A stretch of DNA of 64,000 nucleotides from Mucilaginibacter sp. 44-25 (lineage in GTDB: Bacteria; Bacteroidota; Bacteroidia; Sphingobacteriales; Sphingobacteriaceae), in assembly GCA_001898335.1 (NCBI GenBank), contig MKTS01000001.1:712813-776812 (forward strand), given 5' to 3'. Below are positions 35,206 to 44,212 of this stretch, one piece after another. Each line of letters starts with the position of its first letter. Positions within the stretch are counted from its first letter, which is position 1. The notes under the pieces are model-generated. The model was not told the DNA's origin. It was given only the letters and a program-made list of their open reading frames with translations, and searched no databases. A program made the translations under genes and the position numbers.

Positions 35206-35838
35206 ATGAAAAAAACTCTACTTGCAGCAATTCTATTATTCTCATTATCAACTACCTTATTAGCGCAAACCGGCGAAAGGTATAAGTACCTCGGCGGAAG
35301 TATCTATTTCAACTATAACCGCGACGGCAATACCACCAATTATACATACCCTACAGGGAACGTTGTATATACACAGGAACACTTATTAAACTTGAACATT
35401 AGCCCGGAATTTGGCTTTTTTATGAGTAAGAATTGGGCACTGGGTATACAACCAGGGTATACCCGCGCATCCGGCAGAGAGGTTTCAAACTTTTATTCTA
35501 ACCAAAATAGCGCTTCTAACTTCACTACGGTTAACAGTTTCCATACCGATTATATAGGGCTGGCGGTGAATTTGAGATACTACTGGATGTTTAATGATAA
35601 AGTGGGCATATTTCCACAATTCGGGGTAAGCACGTCGCATATAATCAACGATTTTGGTAACGGCGGCTTAACTATTGGAGGAACACCTAACGTAGTATTT
35701 TTCCCCACTCCTAAGCTGGGCGTAAACATGGGTTTTGGCAATGCCAGTTATTATTATAATTACCGAAGCGGTAATACCGTGGTTAACTTGAGTGTAAGTA
35801 ACAATTTTAATTTCGGTTTAAATTATTACTGGCGTTAA
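35206..35838 (+). CDS. Outer-membrane beta-barrel protein
   Basis: A 210-residue exported protein. A signal peptide (MKKTLLAAILLFSLSTTLLAQ) is followed by alternating hydrophobic strands rich in Tyr, Asn and Gly (YLGGSIYFNYNRDGNTTNY, YIGLAVNLRYYWMFN), ending in an aromatic C terminus (FNFGLNYYWR) as expected for an eight-strand OMP_b-brl barrel. Function unknown; it may be structural or a minor porin. Own promoter upstream; no terminator seen before pyrC. Confidence 0.85.
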   Translation: MKKTLLAAILLFSLSTTLLAQTGERYKYLGGSIYFNYNRDGNTTNYTYPTGNVVYTQEHLLNLNISPEFGFFMSKNWALGIQPGYTRASGREVSNFYSNQNSASNFTTVNSFHTDYIGLAVNLRYYWMFNDKVGIFPQFGVSTSHIINDFGNGGLTIGGTPNVVFFPTPKLGVNMGFGNASYYYNYRSGNTVVNLSVSNNFNFGLNYYWR

Positions 35839-35890
35839 TTGTCCTGATAGCAGGTACCATTTTCTGTCAAGTATTATTTAACTTTACCGT

Positions 35891-37225
35891 ATGTCTTCTA
35901 TCCTTATAAAAGCAGCCAACATAGTTAATGAAGGTAAACAATTTACCGGTGATGTATTGATAAAAAACGGCTTTATTGACCGTATTGACGGCACTATAAA
36001 CACAACTGCCGACCGTGAGATAAACGCGGAAGGTTTATATCTTTTACCCGGTGCTATTGATGACCAAGTGCATTTTCGTGAGCCAGGTTTAACGCATAAA
36101 GCCGATATTTATACAGAATCGCGCGCGGCGATAGCAGGTGGTATTACCTCGTTTATGGAAATGCCCAATACGATCCCCAATACGCTTACCCAGGAACTGC
36201 TTGAAAATAAGTATCAGATAGCAGCGCTGAACTCTACGGCCAATTACTCATTTTTCATGGGTGCTTCAAATGATAACCTGGACGAGGTTTTGCGTACCGA
36301 TGAAAAGAACGTTTGCGGGGTAAAGGTTTTTATGGGATCATCTACCGGGAATATGCTGGTAGATAACCCGAACACGCTGGAAAACCTGTTTGCCAAATGC
36401 CCCATGCTAATTGCCACACACTGCGAAGATGAAACTACCATTAAGCGCAATCTGGCACATTACCGTGAACTTTTGGGAGACGATATTCCCGTAAGATACC
36501 ATCCGATCATAAGGGATGAAGAAGCATGTTACTTGTCGTCGTCGATGGCGGTAGCATTGGCTAAAAAGCACAATACACGTTTGCATATCCTGCATATATC
36601 TACCGCTAAAGAAACACATTTGTTTTCAAATGATATTTCATTGGCCAACAAGAGGATAACTGCTGAAGCATGTATTCATCATTTATGGTTTAGCGATGCA
36701 GATTACGAAACAAAAGGCAATTTTATAAAGTGGAATCCGGCAGTTAAAACCGCTAACGATCGTGATGAAATACTAAAAGCAGTACTGGATGGCCGTATTG
36801 ATGTAATAGCCACTGATCACGCACCGCATACGATCCTGGAAAAACAACAACCCTATCTGCAAGCACCTTCCGGCGGGCCATTAGTACAGCATGCATTAGT
36901 GGCTATGCTGGAACTATACCATCACGATAAGATATCGTTACCACAGATTGCCGAGAAAATGGCGCATAATGTAGCCACCATTTTCCAGATAGAAAAACGA
37001 GGGTTTATTCGGGAGGGTTACTGGGCCGATCTGGTATTGGTTGATCTAAACAAACCATGGCAGGTAAACAAAGGAAACCTTTTATATAAATGCGGATGGT
37101 CACCTTTTGAGGAAACCACTTTCCGCTCACAGGTAATGAGTACCGTAGTTTCGGGTAATTTGGTGTATGAAAATGGCCGGTTTAACAATCAAAAAAGCGG
37201 GCAAAGATTGAGCTTTAACCGGTAA
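35891..37225 (+). CDS. pyrC: Dihydroorotase
   Basis: Reversible cyclisation of carbamoyl aspartate to dihydroorotate in pyrimidine synthesis. The 444-residue amidohydrolase shows metal-site segments CGVKVFMGSS (carboxylated Lys), IATHCEDE, LHILHIST and IATDHAPH. The usual HxH at the first strand reads QVH in DDQVHFREPG, so one canonical zinc ligand is a Gln; I recall this as usual for Bacteroidota enzymes. It starts 52 bases after the barrel gene and ends one base from the convergent ribE stop. Confidence 0.94.
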   Translation: MSSILIKAANIVNEGKQFTGDVLIKNGFIDRIDGTINTTADREINAEGLYLLPGAIDDQVHFREPGLTHKADIYTESRAAIAGGITSFMEMPNTIPNTLTQELLENKYQIAALNSTANYSFFMGASNDNLDEVLRTDEKNVCGVKVFMGSSTGNMLVDNPNTLENLFAKCPMLIATHCEDETTIKRNLAHYRELLGDDIPVRYHPIIRDEEACYLSSSMAVALAKKHNTRLHILHISTAKETHLFSNDISLANKRITAEACIHHLWFSDADYETKGNFIKWNPAVKTANDRDEILKAVLDGRIDVIATDHAPHTILEKQQPYLQAPSGGPLVQHALVAMLELYHHDKISLPQIAEKMAHNVATIFQIEKRGFIREGYWADLVLVDLNKPWQVNKGNLLYKCGWSPFEETTFRSQVMSTVVSGNLVYENGRFNNQKSGQRLSFNR

Positions 37226-37226
37226 A

Positions 37227-37811
37227 TCACCTGTTCATTAAACGGGCTACATATTTACCTATAATATCAAACTCGAGGTTTACAATGCTACCTTCCCGTA
37301 CCGCATGCAGGTTGGTATGCTCATAGGTGTAAGGTATTATGGCTACGGAGAAATAGCCGGTCCCTGAGTTAACTACCGTTAAACTAATACCATTAACGCA
37401 AATTGATCCTTTTTCAACGGTAACATTACCTAACGAGGCATCGTATTCAAAGGTGTATTCCCAACTGCCGTCAAGTTCGGTGTAACGGGTACAAACAGCA
37501 GTTTGATCAACATGCCCCTGAACGATGTGCCCATCAAGGCGCGCATTCATCACCATACAACGCTCCATGTTTACCGGATCTCCGACATTTAATAGGCCTA
37601 AATTTGTTTTATTAAGTGTTTCCTCGATAGCTGTAACTGTATAATTATAGTCAGTAACAGCAACTACAGTTAAACAAACACCATTATGTGCTACTGATTG
37701 ATCTATTTTTAGTTCGTGCACAATTGGCGCTTCAACGGTGATATGCAGGTTGCCTTGTTCTTTTTTTAAGTTGGCTATTTTTCCTAAGGTTTCTATAATT
37801 CCGGTAAACAT
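37227..37811 (-). CDS. ribE: Riboflavin synthase, alpha subunit
   Basis: Dismutation of two 6,7-dimethyl-8-ribityllumazine molecules to riboflavin. It has two tandem lumazine-binding barrels; MFTGIIETLG at the N terminus, the VAHNGVCLTV and GSICVNGISLTV repeats and GHIVQGHVD are diagnostic. MFTGI is the universal start, so ATG 37811 is chosen over an upstream TTG; 194 residues. No FMN riboswitch is visible upstream. Confidence 0.96.
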   Translation of the reverse strand: MFTGIIETLGKIANLKKEQGNLHITVEAPIVHELKIDQSVAHNGVCLTVVAVTDYNYTVTAIEETLNKTNLGLLNVGDPVNMERCMVMNARLDGHIVQGHVDQTAVCTRYTELDGSWEYTFEYDASLGNVTVEKGSICVNGISLTVVNSGTGYFSVAIIPYTYEHTNLHAVREGSIVNLEFDIIGKYVARLMNR

Positions 37812-37859
37812 GTTCAAAAGTAATGCTTTTGCAACACCCTATTGTTAATTAAACATCAT

Positions 37860-37888
37860 AAAAAAAGCGGGCTGTAGTTGCCCGCTTT
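37860..37888 (-). terminator. Terminator after the 37909-38661 lipoprotein gene
   Basis: A 9-base stem AAAGCGGGC/GCCCGCTTT (37864-37888, seven-base loop) with a T-run on the minus strand. Confidence 0.87.
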
Positions 37889-37908
37889 ATATTTTAAATA
37901 AAAAAAGC

Positions 37909-38661
37909 TTATTGTATTTCAATGGCAAAGCTTTTGCCGCCGAAAGTGACTTGTGCCTTATGATTACCCAAAAATGTTATAGTACCGGTAAAGCTAAAAG
38001 CTTTACCTGCATTTGTTCCGTTCGATACAAATTCAGCTGTTCCGGCAGTAATATCAAATGGTTTAGTTGTAGAATCTATAATCAAACCTTTTAAGTTATA
38101 AGCGTTATTCTGAACGATAGTTTCAGTGTCTTTTTTTGTAGTGATTTTGTAAACAGAGTTTTGGCTTCCATCAACCTGCATTTTAGAAAATTGGGCAGCC
38201 AGGCCTTTTAAGGTGTAATATTCTTTAACGCTGATATCGTAAGTTGAATATGGGTTAAAGCCTGTGTTTACGTAATTACCGGTATAAGTGTAACCGTTAG
38301 GCGTGTTGTTTTCACAATTGATCACATATTTAAATGAGCCGATCATTAGATCTTTTATAGAATCACCTTTGGTAAAAAGATTATTAAAAGGTTGCTCAAT
38401 GAATTGCCCGCAGGTAAGATCGTTTATCTTTTTACCATCACGAACGCTGTTTGCAGCAGGTACTCCGGCTGTAGTATTGCTGGCAACAGTATTACCAAGC
38501 ACTTTGTAAAGGTTGTTAGCCAATTGAGAAGCAAACTTGGCATCTTCATTAATAGTAGTGGTAACAGTAGAAACTTTAGTTTCTTTCTTACATGCGGAAT
38601 AAATGGTGATAGCCAAAGCGGCTAATGCAAGGAAAGTGAGTGTTCTTAATTTCGTAAGCAT
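37909..38661 (-). CDS. Uncharacterised lipoprotein
   Basis: A 250-residue exported lipoprotein: the signal sequence ends in a lipobox-like IYSAC, and the following KKE matches common Bacteroidota lipoproteins. The mature part is rich in Thr, Asn and Val and looks beta-stranded (TYDISVKEYYTLKGLAAQF, FSFTGTITFLGNHKAQVTF). No enzymatic motif is recognised. Own terminator downstream; probably monocistronic. Confidence 0.82.
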   Translation of the reverse strand: MLTKLRTLTFLALAALAITIYSACKKETKVSTVTTTINEDAKFASQLANNLYKVLGNTVASNTTAGVPAANSVRDGKKINDLTCGQFIEQPFNNLFTKGDSIKDLMIGSFKYVINCENNTPNGYTYTGNYVNTGFNPYSTYDISVKEYYTLKGLAAQFSKMQVDGSQNSVYKITTKKDTETIVQNNAYNLKGLIIDSTTKPFDITAGTAEFVSNGTNAGKAFSFTGTITFLGNHKAQVTFGGKSFAIEIQ

Positions 38662-38845
38662 ACGTAATAAGGTTAATTTATTGTTTATGCAAAAGTACTC
38701 ATTTATAATAAATTACGTAGCCTAATTTTCACTTTACTGAAACAAAATATCTCATAAAGAAATAAGAAAATTGATTGTGAAAATTAATCTATATTTAATC
38801 ACACAGACAACTGGCAATCTTGTTAATGAAAATATTTCTTAATAT

Positions 38846-39301
38846 ATGGGTAAGCAAAGTGCAGGTCTACTACTTTATCGCATTCCAAATCACACCATAG
38901 AGGTTTTCCTTGTACATCCTGGCGGCCCGTTCTTTGCTAAAAAAGATAATGGCTCATGGTCAATACCCAAAGGTGAGTTTAACGACGATGAAGATGCCCT
39001 GACAGCCGCAAAGCGTGAGTTTGAAGAAGAAACAGGCAAACCAATTGATGGCAACTTCATCAAGCTACATCCTATCAGGCAAAAGAGTGGCAAAACGGTA
39101 CATGCCTGGGCGGTTGAAGGTGATATAGACCACACCAATATCACCAGTAACACCTTTGAAATAGAATGGCCGCCACGATCAGGCAAGCGTAAAACATTCC
39201 CGGAGATTGATCGTGCGGGTTGGTTTACTTTACACGAAGCAAAAGAAAAACTAATACCTGCCCAAATAAAACTGGTAGAAGAATTAGAAAGTATCCTTTA
39301 A
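38846..39301 (+). CDS. NUDIX hydrolase
   Basis: Hydrolyses nucleoside diphosphate-linked compounds. The Nudix box is complete (G at residue 43, then E, REFEEETG and a following hydrophobic residue). The N terminus MGKQSAGLLLYRI and the SWSIPKGEF segment match the MutT/Ap4A-hydrolase-like group found in bacteria; 151 residues. The substrate is not predictable. Its stop lies one base from that of accC on the other strand. Confidence 0.93.
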   Translation: MGKQSAGLLLYRIPNHTIEVFLVHPGGPFFAKKDNGSWSIPKGEFNDDEDALTAAKREFEEETGKPIDGNFIKLHPIRQKSGKTVHAWAVEGDIDHTNITSNTFEIEWPPRSGKRKTFPEIDRAGWFTLHEAKEKLIPAQIKLVEELESIL

Positions 39302-39302
39302 C

Positions 39303-40784
39303 CTACAGGGCCCTTCTATTCTTTACCCAATTGCTTTCCGCAACGCCTACAGTTTCTGCAACGGCAACTTTTTTATTATTCAGCAGGCGTTCCATCAATA
39401 GGGCGGCTATTTCTGCTTCATCCGTATCCTCGGTGTTAAGTACGTCCGGAGTAAAATACTTTTTAACGAAATGTGTATCAAAGTTACCCGAAGTAAACGC
39501 CTCGTGCTGCATTACAAACTTACCGAAGGGTAGCGTGGTGGTTATCCCGGTAATGATATACTCGTCAATAGCCCTTACCATACGGTCGATAGCTTCTTTA
39601 CGATCTTTACCATAGGTAATGAGTTTTGCAATCATTGGGTCGTAATAGATCGGTATCTCCATGCCCTGCTCAAAGCCATCATCCACCCTCACGCCGGGCC
39701 CCTGTGGGGTAACATAGGTTTGAAGGGTGCCAATATCAGGCAGAAAGTTGTTGGCGGGATCTTCGGCATATACGCGCAGTTCCATGGCGTGGCCTTTTAT
39801 TTTCAGGTCCTCCTGCTTAAAGCTGATGGCATGGCCGCGGGCAATGTTTATCTGCTCTTTTACCAGGTCAATCCCAGTGATCAGTTCTGTTACCGGGTGT
39901 TCTACCTGCAAGCGGGTATTCATCTCTAAAAAATAGAAGTTTAGCTGGTCATCCATGATAAACTCCACGGTACCGGCGCCTGTGTAGTTTACTGAGCGCG
40001 CAACATCAACTGCGCAACGCCCCATAGCTTCGCGGATCTCCGGTGTTAAAACCGACGAAGGCGCTTCTTCAACCACCTTCTGGTGGCGGCGCTGTACAGA
40101 GCAATCGCGTTCAAACAAGTGCACGATGTTTCCATGAGTATCCCCTAACACTTGTATCTCGATATGCCGTGGCGACGATACGTACCGTTCAATGAAAACA
40201 GAACCGTCGCCAAACGCTGATGTAGCCTCAGATACGGCCAGGTTCATTTGTTCTTCAAAATCGGCTTCGCTTTCTACGATGCGCATGCCTTTGCCACCAC
40301 CACCGGCTGCGGCTTTGATCAGTATGGGGAAACCTACCTCAACCGCGCGTCGCTTAGCTTCGCTGATGTCGGTGATAGCTTCCTCTGTACCCGGTACCAT
40401 AGGTATATTGTATTTTAAAGCGGCGGCTTTGGCCGATAGTTTGTTACCCATCACTTCCATGGCCTCCGGTGATGGACCGATGAGAATAAGTCCGGCCTCG
40501 CGAACCAGTCGGGCAAAAGCGGCATTCTCGCTTAGGAAACCATAACCTGGGTGTATGCCCTCTGCGCCTGTTTGCTTACAGGCCTCAATGATCTTGGCAC
40601 CTACCAGGTACGACTGGTTAGATGGCGCAGGACCAATACAAACAGCCTCATCTGCGTAACGCACGTGCAACGCATCACGGTCGGCTTCAGAATAAACGGC
40701 TACGGTTTTAATGCCCATTTCACGGGCCGAACGCATTACACGCAGCGCAATTTCACCGCGGTTGGCTACCAATATCTTTTGCAT
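39303..40784 (-). CDS. accC: Acetyl-CoA carboxylase, biotin carboxylase subunit
   Basis: ATP-dependent carboxylation of biotin on BCCP, the first half of malonyl-CoA synthesis. The 493-residue ATP-grasp enzyme has the N-terminal MQKILVANRGEIALRVMR, the Gly-rich ATP loop AAAGGGGKGMR, EFIMDDQLNFYFLEMNTRLQ and QVEHPVTELITG. ATG 40784 is chosen over a TTG at 40793, which lies inside a perfect -7 box. accB is not adjacent. The C-terminal 40 residues are Val/Ala-rich and extend beyond the usual 450-residue core. Confidence 0.94.
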   Translation of the reverse strand: MQKILVANRGEIALRVMRSAREMGIKTVAVYSEADRDALHVRYADEAVCIGPAPSNQSYLVGAKIIEACKQTGAEGIHPGYGFLSENAAFARLVREAGLILIGPSPEAMEVMGNKLSAKAAALKYNIPMVPGTEEAITDISEAKRRAVEVGFPILIKAAAGGGGKGMRIVESEADFEEQMNLAVSEATSAFGDGSVFIERYVSSPRHIEIQVLGDTHGNIVHLFERDCSVQRRHQKVVEEAPSSVLTPEIREAMGRCAVDVARSVNYTGAGTVEFIMDDQLNFYFLEMNTRLQVEHPVTELITGIDLVKEQINIARGHAISFKQEDLKIKGHAMELRVYAEDPANNFLPDIGTLQTYVTPQGPGVRVDDGFEQGMEIPIYYDPMIAKLITYGKDRKEAIDRMVRAIDEYIITGITTTLPFGKFVMQHEAFTSGNFDTHFVKKYFTPDVLNTEDTDEAEIAALLMERLLNNKKVAVAETVGVAESNWVKNRRAL

Positions 40785-40790
40785 ACTTAA

Positions 40791-40798
40791 CAAATGTA
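40791..40798 (-). promoter_or_regulatory. -7 box of accC
   Basis: Perfect TACATTTG on the minus strand, six bases before the accC ATG. No clear -33 TTTG is seen. The spacing implies a very short or absent leader. Confidence 0.4.
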
Positions 40799-40914
40799 GT
40801 TAAAGTAAATGCAGATAAGAACCCTTCATGTCAATTCTCTCCATACTCTTTCGTGCGCCATTATGAGGAACATAAGCAACGTAACAATTGAACAAAGAAC
40901 GGCTATATTATTGA

Positions 40915-40955
40915 GGATTGCCATGCAACCCCTCGCAACTTCATTGCGAGGGGTT
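40915..40955. repeat. Hairpin-forming intergenic repeat, CTCGCAA type
   Basis: AACCCCTCGCAA (40927-40938) and TTGCGAGGGGTT (40944-40955) form a perfect 12-base stem with a CTTCA loop, preceded by GGATTGCCATGC. No T-run follows on either strand, so it is not a typical terminator. It belongs with the similar elements at 2643-2675 and 54563-54597. The remaining 220-base gap between accC and nuoB shows nothing else. Confidence 0.55.
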
Positions 40956-41014
40956 ACGGGTTCACATTCACGGCATAAGACGTATGAGCGTTTACAGGAA
41001 AACAGCCGATATAT

Positions 41015-41509
41015 TTAGCTTACTTTAGAGCCGGCAATAATGTGTTCTTTCTCTATTTTCTTTTGTAGCTCCAGTATGGCGCCGATAAGTGCCTCCGGGC
41101 GAGGCGGGCAGCCTTGCACGTAAACATCAACTGGTATTACCTTATCCACACCTTTCACCACATGATAACCGTGCTGCCAGTACGGACCACCACAGTTAGA
41201 GCACGATCCCATCGAGATCACATACTTTGGATCGGGCATTTGTTCGTAAAGTCGTTTGATACGCTCGGCCATTTTAAAGGTAACGGTACCTGCAATAATG
41301 ATCACATCAGATTGTCGTGCTGATGGCCGTGGGAATACACCAAAACGGTCAAGATCATAAGTTGAGGCCATTGCACCCATCATTTCAATAGCGCAGCAGG
41401 CAATACCAAAACTCATGGGCCATAATGATGATAGTCTTGCCCAATTGAGGAGGTCATCCAGTTTAGTGACCATTATGCCACCATTTTCACTTGTGGTGTC
41501 AGGTATCAT
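41015..41509 (-). CDS. nuoB: NADH-quinone oxidoreductase subunit B
   Basis: Complex I peripheral-arm subunit carrying Fe-S cluster N2. The cysteine ligands are in [20 protein letters not shown] and [12 protein letters not shown] 41509 gives [11 protein letters not shown] and 164 residues; the 47 codons further upstream lie inside nuoA and are rejected. It overlaps nuoA by 11 bases, forming a nuoAB pair. The nuoCD fusion is 18 kb away on the other strand. Confidence 0.95.
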   Translation of the reverse strand: MIPDTTSENGGIMVTKLDDLLNWARLSSLWPMSFGIACCAIEMMGAMASTYDLDRFGVFPRPSARQSDVIIIAGTVTFKMAERIKRLYEQMPDPKYVISMGSCSNCGGPYWQHGYHVVKGVDKVIPVDVYVQGCPPRPEALIGAILELQKKIEKEHIIAGSKVS

Positions 41510-42110
41510 TGGCAGGCTTTTTAAAAATTGGTTTAAACATAGGTTTGCGTGGCTCTGTAGTGGTATCGGCGGTTGCCGGTTTGTCGGTAGCAGTAGCGGG
41601 TACGAGCTCCGCATTAAAATCGCGCACTTTAAACTGGCCTTGTAGGGCATTCACCTGTTCGTATAAATTACGCGGTATTTTAGTAGTGCTGCGCGGTATG
41701 TTTAGTTTTGGTTTTATCCAGTTAAGATCACCCTTAACCCACACGTACGCCAGGCCAAGTATCAGTATCCCCAAGAAAATAAACATTTCTGTGAGCGATA
41801 TCCATCCCCAGCGGCTATCGGCAGCTATGAGTTGCTTATCGCCAAAAACAGTTGCCCACGGGAAAACAAATACCATCTCAACATCAAACAGCAGGAAAAC
41901 CAAAGCAATTACATAGAAACGGGAATTGAAGGGCAGCCAGGCATTTCCGGTTGGCTCCTCGCCACATTCGTAAGTACTTAGCTTCTCGGGGTTGGGGTTA
42001 CGCGGCGACAAAAAGCGGTTCAAGAAGAATAAACCACCTATGGCAACAGTACCTGTAATTAAAAAGATAAGTATCTTTCCAAATTCTGATATTTGCGCAA
42101 CACCATCCAT
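41499..42110 (-). CDS. nuoA: NADH-quinone oxidoreductase subunit A
   Basis: Complex I membrane subunit with three TM helices and the conserved cytosolic loop [16 protein letters not shown] and [12 protein letters not shown]. The family core is about 125 residues; here a C-terminal extension of about 70 residues ends in a Thr/Pro/Lys-rich tail ([16 protein letters not shown]). ATG 42110 ([12 protein letters not shown]) is the only start that precedes TM1 without a long unlikely leader. The codon overlaps the divergent flavoprotein ATG by two bases (CATG). Confidence 0.93.
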   Translation of the reverse strand: MDGVAQISEFGKILIFLITGTVAIGGLFFLNRFLSPRNPNPEKLSTYECGEEPTGNAWLPFNSRFYVIALVFLLFDVEMVFVFPWATVFGDKQLIAADSRWGWISLTEMFIFLGILILGLAYVWVKGDLNWIKPKLNIPRSTTKIPRNLYEQVNALQGQFKVRDFNAELVPATATDKPATADTTTEPRKPMFKPIFKKPANDT

Positions 42111-43323
42111 GACGGCAAATTTAACAAAACAAACCCATTTTGATGCTATAATAATTGGCGGCGGTGCCTGCGGACTCATGTGTGCCGTGCAAGCCGGCTT
42201 TTTGGGCAAACGTACATTGGTACTGGAAAAGAACGACCGCGTGGGCGCCAAAATACTCATCAGCGGCGGTGGCAGGTGCAACTATACCAATCTGCATACT
42301 ACGCACAAGCAATTTATATCCAACAATGAGCATTTCAGCCGCTCGGCATTGGCACAGTGGACGGTTGATGATACCATTTCTTTTTTTGAAACCTACGGCA
42401 TTACAGGAAAGGAAAAAACATTAGGTCAACTATTCCCGACTACCGGCAAGGCTAAAGATATTGTTGAAATGTTTACCGGTTTATGTAATGATTTGGACCA
42501 GCAGATACTATGTAACACCGAAGTTACTACCGTACGCCAAACCGCTAGTGGTTTTGAGGTAGATACGCTGCACAATAACCGACAGGAAACTATATTTGCT
42601 ACGAAAGTAGTTATTGCCAGTGGCGGCCTGCCTATCTCCAAATTAGGTGCTTCCGATTTTGGGTTACGTGTTGCGCGAGGTTTTGGCATGAAGGTCACAA
42701 CCACTTCTCCTGCCCTGGTGCCGCTAACCATTACTGGTAAAGACCAACCATGGTATGAGCAACTATCCGGCAACAGTATATTTTGCCGGGTTTGGAACGA
42801 TAGGGCAAGTTTTGAAGAAAATATCCTGTTTACCCACTGGGGATTAAGCGGACCGGCCATCCTGCAGATATCATCGTACTGGAAACCCGGCGAGTTAATT
42901 TACATTGACATGCTGCCCGGCCAGGACATTGCTGAACTCATAACCAGCGAACGCGAACAAAACGGCAAAAAATCATTGCTGAATTACCTTGCGGGATTGT
43001 TCACTAAAAAATTTGCTGATGCACTTAGCGGGCGTTTACCGGTAAATAAAAATTTGGCATCATTATCAAAAACCGACCTGGAAAGTATTAGCAGTTTGAT
43101 ACATGAGTTTAAAGTTAAACCGGCAGGTACTAAAGGTTACGATAAAGCCGAAGTAATGACCGGCGGCGTTGATACAAATGAGCTATCGTCAAAAACCCTT
43201 GAGGCAAAAAAAATTCCCGGCCTGTTCTTTGGCGGGGAATGCGTTGATGTTACCGGCTGGCTGGGCGGCTACAACTTTCAATGGGCCTGGGCAAGCGGGT
43301 TTGTTATTGCGCAGAACATTTAA
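42109..43323 (+). CDS. HI0933/YhiN-family flavoprotein oxidoreductase
   Basis: FAD-binding protein of 404 residues. FAD ADP site FDAIIIGGGACGLMCAVQA, LEKNDRVGAKILISGGGRCN, and C-terminal LFFGGECVDVTGWLGGYNFQ are the family signature. The biochemical role of YhiN proteins is unsettled. ATG 42109 begins [14 protein letters not shown]; because the dinucleotide motif starts 16 residues later the start cannot be much further downstream. Its start codon overlaps that of nuoA. It abuts the convergent Nif3-like gene with zero bases between stops. Confidence 0.92.
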   Translation: MTANLTKQTHFDAIIIGGGACGLMCAVQAGFLGKRTLVLEKNDRVGAKILISGGGRCNYTNLHTTHKQFISNNEHFSRSALAQWTVDDTISFFETYGITGKEKTLGQLFPTTGKAKDIVEMFTGLCNDLDQQILCNTEVTTVRQTASGFEVDTLHNNRQETIFATKVVIASGGLPISKLGASDFGLRVARGFGMKVTTTSPALVPLTITGKDQPWYEQLSGNSIFCRVWNDRASFEENILFTHWGLSGPAILQISSYWKPGELIYIDMLPGQDIAELITSEREQNGKKSLLNYLAGLFTKKFADALSGRLPVNKNLASLSKTDLESISSLIHEFKVKPAGTKGYDKAEVMTGGVDTNELSSKTLEAKKIPGLFFGGECVDVTGWLGGYNFQWAWASGFVIAQNI

Positions 43324-44211
43324 TCACATCCAGTTAAATGGCTCACCAGATGAAATGTGAGTAACCTTAACGCCTTGCAGTTTTGGCTGCAGCCAGGTAC
43401 TAAAATATTCCATACCCGGCTCCTCGCTAAAGGCATGCCCAAGAACTATTAATGCCTTTTTGTGCCCAAACAAATTGCTATCGCGCATAAACTCAGCTGT
43501 TTCCCATTCAGACAGTTCACCAATTATTAGCACATCCGGGTCGTCTTGTACAACTGCCGTCATCTGCCGTTTACCTCCCGCCGAGCCGGGCAACACAACA
43601 ATCTTCCTGCATATCTGCGTAACATCGCCAACTACGCGTAAATGTGGTATGCCAAGGGATCTTTTCAGATGCGCCACCAGTTGCTGCACACTTTGCGGAG
43701 GCAAACTGAGGCTGTAACCTTGATTACCGTAATATTTAGTCCAGCCGGTTTTTTGTAAAAAACCAATGCCTACAGGATCGGGATTCATAGCATGCAACCC
43801 ATCATGAAAACGCCAGACAGTTATCTTGTTCCGGTTTAACAGATCAAGCTTTTCCTTAACAATTGGGTTGTTGGCTACCTGATTTTTATCATCCAAATGA
43901 TTATAGAAAGTAGGCTCGTGGGCGATGATGAAATTGGCATTTAGTTTTGCCGCCTGCTTTATTACAGCTACGGTAGCAAACATGGTGGTAACGATGCCGC
44001 TAACCAACTGATCGATGCTACCAGCTTTTATGGTATCAACTGTATTTGCTGATGGCGAGATATTACCGGCTTTATAAATAATATCGATCACTTGCTGCAC
44101 GGTGTAGCTTTGCGCAAATGGCACCGATGCAAAACCAGGTACAGCTCTAAAAGCTGCCAATGTGCCGGCAACGGTTGCCGTTTGACTGATGAATTTTCTG
44201 CGGTTAATCAT
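43324..44211 (-). CDS. Exported Nif3-like (DUF34) protein with Tat-type signal
   Basis: A 295-residue protein. Residues 1-35 form a twin-arginine-like leader (NRRKFISQTATVAGTLAAF, ending near PGFASV). The rest resembles the Nif3/DUF34 dinuclear-metal family, with NFIIAHEPTFYNHLDD as the metal segment. Other Nif3 proteins are cytosolic, so export would be unusual. ATG 44211 is chosen over upstream codons because it directly precedes the RR motif. It starts one base after the VOC gene's stop. Confidence 0.82.
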   Translation of the reverse strand: MINRRKFISQTATVAGTLAAFRAVPGFASVPFAQSYTVQQVIDIIYKAGNISPSANTVDTIKAGSIDQLVSGIVTTMFATVAVIKQAAKLNANFIIAHEPTFYNHLDDKNQVANNPIVKEKLDLLNRNKITVWRFHDGLHAMNPDPVGIGFLQKTGWTKYYGNQGYSLSLPPQSVQQLVAHLKRSLGIPHLRVVGDVTQICRKIVVLPGSAGGKRQMTAVVQDDPDVLIIGELSEWETAEFMRDSNLFGHKKALIVLGHAFSEEPGMEYFSTWLQPKLQGVKVTHISSGEPFNWM

Positions 44212-44212
44212 A

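Noticed and set aside
40809..41018. Short plus-strand frame between accC and nuoB
   Set aside because: Crosses the hairpin repeat and reads as non-coding; no domain seen.
41510..41650. N-terminal extension of nuoB
   Set aside because: The extra codons overlap nuoA and encode nothing like NuoB; ATG 41509 starts the family sequence.
42111..42281. N-terminal extension of nuoA
   Set aside because: Lies antisense to the flavoprotein FAD motif; NuoA starts shortly before its first TM at 42110.
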